From Myxococcales bacterium (GTDB lineage Bacteria; Myxococcota_A; Polyangia; Polyangiales; Polyangiaceae), in assembly GCA_947473045.1 (NCBI GenBank), contig CANJCO010000012.1, positions 28,560 through 92,559 on the forward strand: a DNA stretch of 64,000 nucleotides, written 5' to 3'. Made by a program: the position numbers and the translations under genes. The number at the start of each line of letters is the position of its first letter. Positions within the stretch are counted from its first letter, which is position 1. The notes beneath the pieces were generated by a model. That model was not told the DNA's origin, ran no database searches, and saw only the letters and a list, made by a program, of their open reading frames with translations. Positions 21,085-29,768 of this stretch are shown here, piece by piece.

Positions 21085-22857
21085 ATGAAAATCTCCTGCC
21101 AGTCGTGCCAGGCCAAATACACGATCGCGGACGAGAAGGTCCTCGGAAAAATCGTCAAGATTCGCTGCAAAAAATGCGGCGCTACCATTGTCATCAACGG
21201 CAATGAGCCCGACGCCGCCCAGGCTCACGAGGCCCCCCAGCAACCGGGTCCGGGAGCCTACGAGCAAGCGGCTGCCGGTGAGGGTGAAGCTGGCTGGACG
21301 GTCAACGTCGCCGACGGCGATCAGCGAACCATGAGCACGGCCGAGCTCGTGTCCGCATACCAGTCGGGCGTCGTCGACGCCGAGACGTACTGCTGGAAAG
21401 ACGGCATGGCCGACTGGCTGCCCATTCGCGAGGTCTCCGAGCTTTCGGCGGCCATCGGTGGCGGGGGAGCGCCGATCGGCGCCGACGTGCCAGAGCACTT
21501 CGATCAGGACTCGACCGCGATCGTGCAGTCGCCGCTCGCAGCGCAGCAAGAGGCAGAGCAGGCGCCGCGCGCCAACGCGCTCTTCGGCGCGAGCGCACCG
21601 GCGGCGGGCAATCGCGGCGGAGCGCTGTTTGGCGCCCCGGCGCCGGAGGCAGCGCCGGCGCCCGCGGCGCGTCGCGCGGGCGGTCGTGGCGGGGGCGGGC
21701 AGGATCTCTTCGGTGCGGCCGCTGCTGCGGGTGGCGAAGACGATTTCGCTTCGCGCGCATCGAGCAACGCCTCTTCCAGCGATCGGCGCACCGGCGAGCG
21801 AAACGAAAACAGCGTTCTGTTTTCGCTGAACGCGCTGACCGCGGGCGCGCCCAAAGAGAACGAAAACGCGATGGCGCAGGGCGAAGGCTCGGGCCTCATC
21901 GACATCCGCGCGCTGTCGACTTCAATGTCCGCAGACAAGCGTCCCGCCGGCGGTAACAAGGCCGACGACATCATGAATCTCAGCGGCGGCGGCGCCTTCG
22001 CTGCTGCGCTCGCTGCCCCGGTGCTGGCGCCCGCGCCCGCCGAGATGCAGGTGGGCATGGCGGCGAACTTCTCCGGGCAGCAGTCGCCCCCCGAGAAGAA
22101 GGGCAACCTCGGCTTGATTCTCGGCGGCGTTGCCGCTGTCGGCGTGCTCGCGCTCGCGGGCGTCGCGGCGATCTTCGTGCTCAAAAAGCCCGAAGTGCCC
22201 CCTGCTCCGATCGCGGTCGTCGCCACGGCCACCGCCCCCGTTGCCGCCACGGCGACCGCGCCCACCGTTGCTTCCGCGGTCCCGGCAGCCACCGCCATCG
22301 CAGCGGCGACTGCGCAGCCCCCCAGCGTTGGCACGTCGGCGGGCGCGCCTGCCACGACGGCCAAATCTGCGGCCGGCGTCAAGCCGGGGACTGCCGCGCC
22401 TCCGCCGAATCCGTTCGGCGCAGCGACCCCTCCCCCCGTTGCGCCTCTTCCGCCTCCCCCGGTCACGGGTAGCGGCACCGGCAAGTGCGGCTGCAAAACC
22501 GACGATTTCGCCTGCAATATGGCGTGTTCTGCTGGCGCTCCTGCGGGCGGTGGCGCGAGCGCCGGCGGCGCGGGTAGCGCTGCGTCCGCTCCGTTCGATC
22601 GTGGCGCGGCGGCTTCGGCGCTGGGCGGCATCGCCGGCAATCTCTCCTCGTGCAAAAAGGGAGACGGCCCGACGGGCGGCGGTCACGTGAAGGTGACCTT
22701 CAAGCCGTCCGGCAGCGTCGAGTCGGTCGACGTCGACACGCCGCCTTTCTCGGGTACGGCGGTCGGCGGATGCGTCGCCGGCAAATTCCGCTCGGCGCGC
22801 GTTCCGGCCTTCTCCGGTACGTCGATGACCGTCGGCAAGAGCTTCTCGCTCAACTGA
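21085..22857 (+). CDS. zinc-ribbon/GYF protein with AgmX/PglI-like C-terminus
   Basis: 590 residues. The N-terminus is an MJ0042-type zinc ribbon (C5, C8, C28, C31). A GYF_2-like domain follows at about 70-125 (TMSTAELVSAYQSG, WKDGMADWLPI). Then come an Ala-rich disordered region, one membrane helix at about 339-362 (LGLILGGVAAVGVLALAGVA), a Pro/Ala/Thr linker and a C-terminal domain of about 90 residues. That domain (GGIAGNLSSCKKGDGPTGGG, VKVTFKPSGSVESVDVD, VGGCVAGKFRSARVPAF) matches the AgmX/PglI, TonB-C-like module. Myxococcus AgmX/PglI homologues are gliding-motility and envelope proteins. The exact role here is not known. Confidence 0.75.
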   Translation: MKISCQSCQAKYTIADEKVLGKIVKIRCKKCGATIVINGNEPDAAQAHEAPQQPGPGAYEQAAAGEGEAGWTVNVADGDQRTMSTAELVSAYQSGVVDAETYCWKDGMADWLPIREVSELSAAIGGGGAPIGADVPEHFDQDSTAIVQSPLAAQQEAEQAPRANALFGASAPAAGNRGGALFGAPAPEAAPAPAARRAGGRGGGGQDLFGAAAAAGGEDDFASRASSNASSSDRRTGERNENSVLFSLNALTAGAPKENENAMAQGEGSGLIDIRALSTSMSADKRPAGGNKADDIMNLSGGGAFAAALAAPVLAPAPAEMQVGMAANFSGQQSPPEKKGNLGLILGGVAAVGVLALAGVAAIFVLKKPEVPPAPIAVVATATAPVAATATAPTVASAVPAATAIAAATAQPPSVGTSAGAPATTAKSAAGVKPGTAAPPPNPFGAATPPPVAPLPPPPVTGSGTGKCGCKTDDFACNMACSAGAPAGGGASAGGAGSAASAPFDRGAAASALGGIAGNLSSCKKGDGPTGGGHVKVTFKPSGSVESVDVDTPPFSGTAVGGCVAGKFRSARVPAFSGTSMTVGKSFSLN

Positions 22858-22867
22858 GGCGGGCGTG

Positions 22868-22960
22868 ATGAGCGGGCTCGGCGTCGGGCTCGCTCTCTTC
22901 GCCGCGTTCCTGCTCGGCGTTCGCGTGGGCTTCGCGCTCGCGCGTGGGCGCGGCCGATAA
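22868..22960 (+). CDS. possible 30-residue membrane micropeptide
   Basis: An ATG frame, ten bases after the preceding gene, codes for MSGLGVGLALFAAFLLGVRV then a basic tail. This gives one predicted membrane helix with positive charges after it, typical of small membrane proteins. There is no clear Shine-Dalgarno sequence. High GC makes such hydrophobic frames easy to obtain by chance, so confidence is low. Confidence 0.3.
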   Translation: MSGLGVGLALFAAFLLGVRVGFALARGRGR

Positions 22961-23008
22961 TCGCGGAGCAAAGGTGACCTTGGCGCCGGCGCCAGCTAGG
23001 CTTGGGTG

Positions 23009-24211
23009 ATGCGTCTCGCGCTGATTCCGGGCTGCGCGGCGATGCTCTCCGCGCCGCTCCTGGCGCGCGCTCAGGTGACCGCTCCGGTCGAGCCGGCGTG
23101 GACGTGGGCGTCCTCCACCGAGTCGCCGCTTGCCGTCTCCGCGTCGGAGCTCAGCGATCAGGAAGCCGACTTGCAGCGGGCGTGCGGCGCGCCGGAGCAG
23201 GGGCTGCGCGCGGTCGCGAGGGTGCTGGTTGAGCGCAGGGCGCGAGGGCTCGGCTACCTCGATTTAGACGGCCTCACGTTCGCACAGCGCGCGAGCGGAG
23301 AGCCGCACGTATGGCCCCGCGCGTGGATCGTCTCGGGGCGCGCGATGGATCATGGCGCGTCGCTCAAGAAGCTCGCGGCGTGGCGTGAGAGTTTTCGCGA
23401 CGAGGGGGTGCGTCGATGCGGCCTCGCGAGCGGCTATGCGCCCGACGGCACGCACATCATCGCGGCGATCGCGCTCGATGCGATCGCCGATCTCACCCGG
23501 CCGTTGCCGGTTCGTACGCACGCGGGCAGCTGGCTCACCGTCGAGGCGCGCGTGACGATCCCCGCCACCGGCGCGCGCGTCGTCGTTGTCGGTCCGGGAG
23601 GCGAGCCCCGCACGGTGCCGACGTCGTTTGACGGCAGCCGCGTGCTCGCGCGGTTTGCGCCTGACCGGCCCGGGGCGTTCACTGTGCAGCTCGTCGTGGA
23701 CGCGGCCACCGGGCCCCGTCCTGCTCTCGAGGCCCAGGTGTTTGCTGATTCTGACCCGCCGGTCACGATTCCGAATTTGCCTTCGCCGGGTGAGTCCGAA
23801 GGCGCGGGCGCTGCCGACGCGTCGACCTCGCTCGCGCGAATGCTGGCGTCGTTTCGCAAGCTGCAACGGCTGCCCGCGCTGACGCGTGACGCGCGCCTCG
23901 ACGCCGTGGCGCTGGGTCACGCGCGGCGCATGATGGAGGCGCGCACCGTAGGCCATGACGTGGGCGATGGCGACCCGGCGCAGCGACTGCAAAATGCCGG
24001 GTTGTCGGCGAGCGAGGCCGGCGAAAACGTCGCGCACGCGCAGACGGTCACGCTGGCTCACCGGGCCCTGTACCAGAGCCCGTCGCACCGCGCGAACATG
24101 CAGCGCGCCGAGTTCGGGCAGCTCGGCCTCGCCGTGATCGATGACCCTGACGGCAGCGTGTGGGTCGCCGAGGTCTTCGCGAGACAGCTCGCAGCCGCGG
24201 GCCCGAAGTGA
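23009..24211 (+). CDS. exported CAP/SCP-domain protein
   Basis: 400 residues from ATG 23009 (a GTG one codon earlier is possible). Signal peptide about 1-21 (ends LLARA). About 25-170 is an uncharacterised domain with two cysteines. A beta-sandwich-like part follows (about 172-250). The C-terminal 130 residues form a CAP (cysteine-rich secretory protein/PR1) domain: LDAVALGHARRMMEARTVGH, GENVAHAQT, and SPSHRANMQRAEFGQLGLAV. CAP proteins in bacteria are secreted and often of unknown activity; some bind lipids or act as proteases. The catalytic-like His and Glu positions are present. Confidence 0.8.
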   Translation: MRLALIPGCAAMLSAPLLARAQVTAPVEPAWTWASSTESPLAVSASELSDQEADLQRACGAPEQGLRAVARVLVERRARGLGYLDLDGLTFAQRASGEPHVWPRAWIVSGRAMDHGASLKKLAAWRESFRDEGVRRCGLASGYAPDGTHIIAAIALDAIADLTRPLPVRTHAGSWLTVEARVTIPATGARVVVVGPGGEPRTVPTSFDGSRVLARFAPDRPGAFTVQLVVDAATGPRPALEAQVFADSDPPVTIPNLPSPGESEGAGAADASTSLARMLASFRKLQRLPALTRDARLDAVALGHARRMMEARTVGHDVGDGDPAQRLQNAGLSASEAGENVAHAQTVTLAHRALYQSPSHRANMQRAEFGQLGLAVIDDPDGSVWVAEVFARQLAAAGPK

Positions 24212-24226
24212 AGTAGAACTCGGTGC

Positions 24227-24913
24227 ATGCAGCACCATGAGCGCCACTTCAAGGGCGGTGCCACTGTACGCGACGTCGTGCTCGGGATGTCCGATGGCCT
24301 CACCGTGCCGTTCGCGCTCGCGGCGGGGCTCTCGGGCGCCCTCGCGCAGTCGCACCTCGTCGTGACGGCGGGGCTCGCCGAGGTCGCCGCGGGCTCGATC
24401 GCGATGGGGCTTGGCGGCTACCTCGCGGCGCGCGGAGATGCCGAGCATTACGCCAGCGAGCTCGAACGCGAGCGCCGCGAGATCAGCGATTTGCCCGATC
24501 ACGAGGAGGACGAGGTCGCCGAGGTGTTCGCGGCGTACGGCCTGTCGCGCGAGCAGATCATGCCGGTCATCGAGGCGTTTCGCACGCGCCCCGACCAGTG
24601 GGCCGAGTTCATGATGCGCTTCGAGCTCGGGCTCGATAAGCCGGATGGAAGTCGCGCATGGAAGAGCGCGGTCATCATCGCCGGCGCGTATGTCGTCGGG
24701 GGCCTGTTCCCGCTCGCTCCCTACATGTTCATGGCCGACGCCCACCGCGCGCTCGTCGTATCGGCAGGAGCCACGCTCGCCGCGCTCGTGGTCTTCGGGT
24801 GGGTGAAGGCATCGTTTTCGGGCGGCTCTCCTCCGCGCAGCGCGTTGCAGACTGCACTCATCGGCGGGCTCGCCGCGTGCGCCGCGTTCCTGCTTGCGCG
24901 CGCGTTCGCGTGA
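24227..24913 (+). CDS. VIT1/CCC1-family iron/manganese transporter
   Basis: 228 residues. The N-terminal helices carry VRDVVLGMSDGLTVPFALAAGLSGA, cited as the family signature (key residues G-SDGL and PFA). Next come EVAAGSIAMGLGGYLAARG and the cytoplasmic helical metal-binding domain rich in Glu (ELERERREISD, HEEDEVAEVF). Three C-terminal membrane helices close the protein. VIT1/CCC1 proteins export Fe2+ or Mn2+ from the cytosol by proton antiport. The length and segment order are standard. It lies 15 bases after the CAP gene and may be cotranscribed. Confidence 0.88.
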   Translation: MQHHERHFKGGATVRDVVLGMSDGLTVPFALAAGLSGALAQSHLVVTAGLAEVAAGSIAMGLGGYLAARGDAEHYASELERERREISDLPDHEEDEVAEVFAAYGLSREQIMPVIEAFRTRPDQWAEFMMRFELGLDKPDGSRAWKSAVIIAGAYVVGGLFPLAPYMFMADAHRALVVSAGATLAALVVFGWVKASFSGGSPPRSALQTALIGGLAACAAFLLARAFA

Positions 24914-24974
24914 GCGCCGCTCGCGCTGCCTGCTTGACGGGGCGTTCGGTTTTCGGGCAGCCTGAGGAGAGGCC

Positions 24975-26483
24975 GTGAAATCGATCAAGCTTGGGTTCGC
25001 GGTGGCGCTCGCAGGTTCCGCGGCTCTCGCGGCCTGTGACGACAAGCGCGCAGCGATCGCCGATGCGGCGACGGTTCCCGCACCCGGTCTCGCGTACGTC
25101 GCGCCCGAGGTGCCCACGGTCGTGTGGGACAGCGCCGCGCGACAGGACGCGCTGCTCAAGGGAAGCGCCGTGATGGTGAAGCACGAGTGCACCCGCTGCC
25201 ACGCAATCGACGACCTCCCGGCGGCCGCGCGGCCGCTCGCGTGCACGGGCTGCCATCAATTCATGCAGGGGCTCCGTCCGGGGGACAAGACGTACGACGC
25301 GCTCGTCGACAAGTGGGGCAAGGACGTCATCGCGCGCTACCAGCGCAACATCTTCCATTTGCAGAAGGTGCCGGTGCTCACCGGGCTCGGGCGCCGCGTT
25401 CGCGCCGACTATGTGGCTCATTTTCTCGAGGAGCCGTTCGACCAGCGGCCGATGCTGGGCGACAGCATGATTCGGCACGCGCTGTCGGCGGTCGAGATCC
25501 GAGCGGTGGCGCGCTACTTCGCCGCGAAGGCCGAGGCTGCCGATCCTTGGGCGAGCGACTACGTTGCGCCGGCGCTACCGCCGAAGCCCGACGACGCCCG
25601 ACTCGCGCGCGGCGGCGAGCTTTTCAAAACGCGCGCGTGCCCAACGTGCCACACCTTCGGCAATGTTGACCTTGGGGTCAGCAAAGCTGCGCTGGTCGCC
25701 GGTCGCGCGGCCAACCTGCTCGCGCCCAACCTTCGCTTCGTGCGCGACCGTACGCGCCCCGACGCGATCGTGACGTGGATCATGGCGCCGTCCAGCCTGC
25801 TCAAAGACACGCCGATGCCGAGCCTGGGCCTGTCGCGGGACGAGGCGGAGGCCGTGCGTGATTACTTGTATTATGCAGATCCGCAGCTGGTGGCGGCGCC
25901 GGCGCCCGCTCCGACGCGGCCCGTTGCGATCCTTGCGCGACCGGTGCCGTACGCGGAGATGAAAGAGCGCGTGCTCGGCGCGACGTGCGTGCACTGCCAC
26001 ATGAACGACTACGAAAAAGATACGGGGCCCGGCAACAAGGGCGGCCTCGGGTACGCCGGCGTTGGCTTGCGAATGCGCACCTACGAGACGCTGGTCGAGG
26101 GCGCGATCGGCGCCGATGGCAAGCGCTACAGCGTGCTTGCGCCGCGGCCGGGTGAGACCGTCGCGCCCATCATCGACGTCATGCTTCGGCGGCGCGCGGA
26201 AGAGCAGCGCGATCACGTCGAGCCCTTCGCCGACTACGAGAGGCCGCACTACCCGGGCGACCGGCCCGCGATGCCGATGGGCTTGCCTTCGATGAGCGAC
26301 GAGCAGATCAGCCTGCTCGCCACGTGGATCGCGCAGGGCTGCAAGGGGGCCGCCGCAGTGACGGGCAAGCCGGGCACGAGCGACGGCTACCTCGTGCCCG
26401 ACGGACCCATCGCGCACAACGCGGGATGCGGGCTGCGCGGCCCCGAGAGCCCGAGGCCGTCGTGGGCCGTCGACAATAAGTGA
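24975..26483 (+). CDS. tetrahaem c-type cytochrome lipoprotein
   Basis: 502 residues, preceded by GAGGAGAGG. A lipobox LAAC at residue 21 follows a signal peptide. Four haem-binding CxxCH motifs are visible: CTRCH (72), CTGCH (90), CPTCH (about 222) and CVHCH (about 338). The regions around them are like monohaem cytochrome c folds (GGELFKTRACPTCH; a late methionine in TPMPSLGLS as possible axial ligand). It should be a periplasmic or outer-membrane electron carrier. No terminal oxidase or reductase gene lies next to it. Confidence 0.85.
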   Translation: MKSIKLGFAVALAGSAALAACDDKRAAIADAATVPAPGLAYVAPEVPTVVWDSAARQDALLKGSAVMVKHECTRCHAIDDLPAAARPLACTGCHQFMQGLRPGDKTYDALVDKWGKDVIARYQRNIFHLQKVPVLTGLGRRVRADYVAHFLEEPFDQRPMLGDSMIRHALSAVEIRAVARYFAAKAEAADPWASDYVAPALPPKPDDARLARGGELFKTRACPTCHTFGNVDLGVSKAALVAGRAANLLAPNLRFVRDRTRPDAIVTWIMAPSSLLKDTPMPSLGLSRDEAEAVRDYLYYADPQLVAAPAPAPTRPVAILARPVPYAEMKERVLGATCVHCHMNDYEKDTGPGNKGGLGYAGVGLRMRTYETLVEGAIGADGKRYSVLAPRPGETVAPIIDVMLRRRAEEQRDHVEPFADYERPHYPGDRPAMPMGLPSMSDEQISLLATWIAQGCKGAAAVTGKPGTSDGYLVPDGPIAHNAGCGLRGPESPRPSWAVDNK

Positions 26484-26506
26484 CCTGCCGGTCAGTCACG
26501 CACCGG

Positions 26507-27919
26507 TCACTGCAAGAACGTGACGCGCTGATCGCACGGGCGTGCGTTTTCGTCTGTGATGAGGCCGGGAATGCGCATCGGATCGGCGTCGATCGAGCGT
26601 AGCTCGCGCTTGATCTTCGACACGATGAGCGCGTCGAGGTTGCCGCTGGCATAGTTGGTCTGCGTGCCGCCGCAGCTCGAGGCCGGATCGCCGCCGCCGA
26701 CCGACTGCGGCCCGGCGCCGCCGCGGAGCACGAACAGATTGGTGCCTCCGGTGTAGGCGGACATCTGACGCCACACGGCCTGTCCGAGGGCGTCCATGCC
26801 GCTCGCGGCGACGGTGAAGAGCTGAATGCCGCGGTGGGCCGCCTGCTTCATGTCGACCGAGTAGTCGGCCTCGTTCGGGTAGTCGAGGTGCGGGGGGGCG
26901 TCGCCGATGATGAACGCGGCGCGGGTGACGGCCTGCGGGCTCCACTCGAGATCGCGCAGCGCGACGTGCAGCCCGGCGCTCATGTTCTCTGGCAGATCGC
27001 CGCCGCCGCTCGCGACGATGCCGCCTACGTCGCGGCTGACGGCCGCCAGATCGGCCGACATCGGGTAGACCTTCGTCACGAACGCATCGCCGCGATCTTT
27101 GTATTCTACAAGTCCGATCCGGACGCGCACTTCACCGACCGACAGCGTCGCCGCGACCTTCTGAATCGTCGCCTTCACGCTTGCGATCTCCTCGCTCATC
27201 GAACCTGTCGTGTCGAGGACGAAGGCGAGGTCGACCGGGCGCACGGCGCTGAGCTGCCGGGCGCGGGCTAGCCTCAGGTCGACCGCGGCGTCACCGTCAT
27301 CGTTCAGCGAAAATCGGGCGGTCACGCGGTCTTCGGCGCAATCGGCCCGGGCCACGAAGTCGCGGCCGACCAGTCCTTCGCCGCGCGGAAACAGGATGGC
27401 GCGACCCGCCGCCGTCGTGGTGAGGGTCACGCTGTGCTGGGCCTCATCGGTGACCGTGACGGGGCACCGCGGTACTGATTTTCCTGCAGCGTCGCGCACC
27501 ACGAGAAAGCGCCGCGAGCGAACGTCGACCGGGCGGATCGGCTCGCTGACGGTGCCCAGATACTTCTGAAATTCGCGGTAGTTCGCGTTGTCGTCCCACT
27601 CTCCGGCGGCGATCGACGCCGCTCCCTGACCGCGCCAGAGCTCCGGCGAGGGAGAGCTCCCGTTGTCGGCGCGCTCGCGACCGTCGGCCGCTGCGGCGCG
27701 CGCCGCTGCCCTGGGGCTGGCGACCGCGGGGGCCGCGGGTGACTCCGCTGTCGTGGCGAGATCTCCTGAAGGCTCGCGCTTCGCCTCGTGCGCGCCCGCG
27801 CTGCTCGCAGCGGACTCGGTGACCCTGCCCGGCAGCGGCGCAGGCGAATCGTAGCGTCCGCTCGTGCAGGCGGCGAGGGTGACGGTGGCGGTGAGCGCGG
27901 CGAGCGTTTTGGCCTTCAT
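26507..27919 (-). CDS. VWA-domain lipoprotein
   Basis: 470 residues from ATG 27919. Signal peptide with lipobox LAAC at residue 18. A disordered Ala/Ser-rich part follows, then a beta domain (about 130-225). A von Willebrand A domain (about 230-420) carries a perfect MIDAS start DTTGSMS, the later threonine/Gly-Gly-Gly-Asp loop and an IIGDAPPH segment. The tail contains NLFVLRGG and two cysteines. Such lipoproteins bind protein partners at the cell surface. The gene is convergent with the cytochrome gene and divergent from the acyltransferase gene at 28015. Confidence 0.82.
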   Translation of the reverse strand: MKAKTLAALTATVTLAACTSGRYDSPAPLPGRVTESAASSAGAHEAKREPSGDLATTAESPAAPAVASPRAAARAAAADGRERADNGSSPSPELWRGQGAASIAAGEWDDNANYREFQKYLGTVSEPIRPVDVRSRRFLVVRDAAGKSVPRCPVTVTDEAQHSVTLTTTAAGRAILFPRGEGLVGRDFVARADCAEDRVTARFSLNDDGDAAVDLRLARARQLSAVRPVDLAFVLDTTGSMSEEIASVKATIQKVAATLSVGEVRVRIGLVEYKDRGDAFVTKVYPMSADLAAVSRDVGGIVASGGGDLPENMSAGLHVALRDLEWSPQAVTRAAFIIGDAPPHLDYPNEADYSVDMKQAAHRGIQLFTVAASGMDALGQAVWRQMSAYTGGTNLFVLRGGAGPQSVGGGDPASSCGGTQTNYASGNLDALIVSKIKRELRSIDADPMRIPGLITDENARPCDQRVTFLQ

Positions 27920-28014
27920 GCATGCTGTTACGCACCGGGCGCAAAAAGGATCTCCGCCTTTTTGGCGATCTCGGGCTTGCCCGCCCGCGCGCAGGGGGCG
28001 ATCATCGGCCGCAC

Positions 28015-28845
28015 ATGTCGCTGCGCGAAGAAATCGACGATCGCCTCGCGCGCCTCGAGGTGCCGTTCGGCCGGTACGGCGTCGATTCATTCGGCGTGTC
28101 GAAGGCCCACCTCGCGAACTTCTATCGCATTTTAGGTGTACTCTACAAAGACTACTTCCGGGTGCGCGCGTACGGCGTGCACAACGTGCCGTCCACGGGG
28201 CGCGCGATGCTCGTCGGAAACCACTCCGGCGGCGTGGCGATCGACGGCGCCATGGTCATCGCGTCGATGTTCTTTGAAATGGAGCCGCCGAGGCTCGCTC
28301 AGGGAATGGTCGAGAAATTCATCGGCAAGGTGCCGTTCGCCTCGGCGTGGTCGTCGCGCGTCGGGCAGTTTACGGGGCTGCCCGAGCACGCGCAGCGACT
28401 GCTCGACGACGACCGCCTCCTGATGGTTTTTCCCGAGGGCTCGCGCGGGACGGCGAAGCTGTACTGGGAGCGGACGAACCTCGTGAATTTCGGCTCGGGG
28501 TTCGTGCGCCTCGCGCTTGCGAGCCGCGCGCCCATAGTGCCGTTTGCGTTCATCGGCGGCGGAGATGCGGTGCCCACCATTTTCAACGCCTACAAGCTCG
28601 GCAAGCTGCTCGGAGCTCCCTATGTGCCTCTCACTCCCTATTTGGTGCCCCTTCCGCTGCCTGTTCCGCTCGCGGTGCACTATGGGGAGCCCATGATGTT
28701 CGAAGGCACCGGCTCGGAAGACGACGCGACGATCGAGCACAAGGTCGAGCAGGTGAAGTCGCGCGTTGCCGAGCTGATCGCGCAGGGCGAGCGAGCTCGG
28801 CGCACGGGCGATGGGCGCCTGCTGCCGCCGCCGAGGCGCGCATGA
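28015..28845 (+). CDS. lysophospholipid acyltransferase (PlsC-like)
   Basis: 276 residues from ATG 28015. The acyltransferase motif I is NHSGGVAIDG (H followed by a distal D, as in the HX4-5D pattern), with motif III as FPEGSRG. GDA and PFAFIGGGDA follow. It should transfer acyl chains to a glycerophospholipid or a similar acceptor at the inner membrane. It is the first gene of a run in which it overlaps the epimerase gene by four bases (ATGA), and that gene overlaps a histidine kinase gene. Confidence 0.8.
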   Translation: MSLREEIDDRLARLEVPFGRYGVDSFGVSKAHLANFYRILGVLYKDYFRVRAYGVHNVPSTGRAMLVGNHSGGVAIDGAMVIASMFFEMEPPRLAQGMVEKFIGKVPFASAWSSRVGQFTGLPEHAQRLLDDDRLLMVFPEGSRGTAKLYWERTNLVNFGSGFVRLALASRAPIVPFAFIGGGDAVPTIFNAYKLGKLLGAPYVPLTPYLVPLPLPVPLAVHYGEPMMFEGTGSEDDATIEHKVEQVKSRVAELIAQGERARRTGDGRLLPPPRRA

Positions 28846-29768
28846 AGGTCGTCGTTCCGGGCATCTCGGGCCTGCTTGCGCGGCTTGTGGCCGTCGAGCT
28901 CGTGCGGGGCGGGCACGAGGTGATCGGCATCGATGCGCGGCCGTGGCCGGACGCGCCCGCCGGCGTCACGATGCACCTCTTTGACATCCGAAAGCGCGCG
29001 GCCGAAGAGGTGTTTCGCACCGCCCGGCCCGACGCCGTCGTGCACATGGGAACCGTCACGCACCTGCGTGAGCGAAGCCGCGAGCGTTACCGCATCAACC
29101 TCGGCGGAACGCGCGCGGTCTTTGATTACTGCCACGCCTACGGCGTTCGCCGGGTGGTCTTTGTGGGGCGTCACACGTACTACGGCGCCGACGCGGACTC
29201 CCCACTCTACCACACTGAGTCCGAGCCTCCGACCGGCAACGCGAGCTTTCCCGAGCTCGCCGATCTCGTCGCCGCCGATCTCTACGCAGGCTCTGCGCTG
29301 TGGCGCTACCCCGAGCTCGAGACCCTCGTTTTGCGTGCATGCTACACGCTCGGATCGTCGCACCACGGCACCCTCGCTGCGTTCCTCTCGGGCAAGCGCG
29401 TGCCCATGATCCTCGGCTTCGATCCGCTGTTTCAGTTCATGCACGAGGTCGACGCGGCCCGCGCCATCGTGGCCGCGCTCGAGAGCAACGTGCGCGGCGT
29501 CTACAACGTGGCGGGTCCCGATCCGCTGCCGCTGTCGGTCATCGTTCGCGCCGCGGGCCGCCAGCCGCTTCCGGTGCCCGAGCCGGTCTTCAATTTCCTG
29601 ATGGGTCGATTCGGCCTTCCGCGCCTGTCGCCGGGCGCGATCGCCCATATCAAGTATCCGATCGTCATCGACGGAAAGCCGTTTCGGCGCGACACGGGGT
29701 TCCAGTTTCAGCACGATGCGCGGGACGCGATCGATGATTTTGCCGCAGAACGAGCGGGTCGCCGATGA
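28842..29768 (+). CDS. NAD-dependent epimerase/dehydratase-like protein (extended SDR)
   Basis: 308 residues. The Rossmann start is [18 protein letters not shown] (G-x2-G-x2-A variant), with the acidic D36 of GIDARPW for NAD binding. [18 protein letters not shown] and a substrate-domain part follow. The usual YxxxK catalytic pair is not obvious: the nearest motif reads [11 protein letters not shown] and has no lysine, so the enzyme may have altered chemistry or act as an NADH-binding scaffold. It overlaps the acyltransferase upstream and the histidine kinase downstream. Confidence 0.72.
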   Translation: MKVVVPGISGLLARLVAVELVRGGHEVIGIDARPWPDAPAGVTMHLFDIRKRAAEEVFRTARPDAVVHMGTVTHLRERSRERYRINLGGTRAVFDYCHAYGVRRVVFVGRHTYYGADADSPLYHTESEPPTGNASFPELADLVAADLYAGSALWRYPELETLVLRACYTLGSSHHGTLAAFLSGKRVPMILGFDPLFQFMHEVDAARAIVAALESNVRGVYNVAGPDPLPLSVIVRAAGRQPLPVPEPVFNFLMGRFGLPRLSPGAIAHIKYPIVIDGKPFRRDTGFQFQHDARDAIDDFAAERAGRR

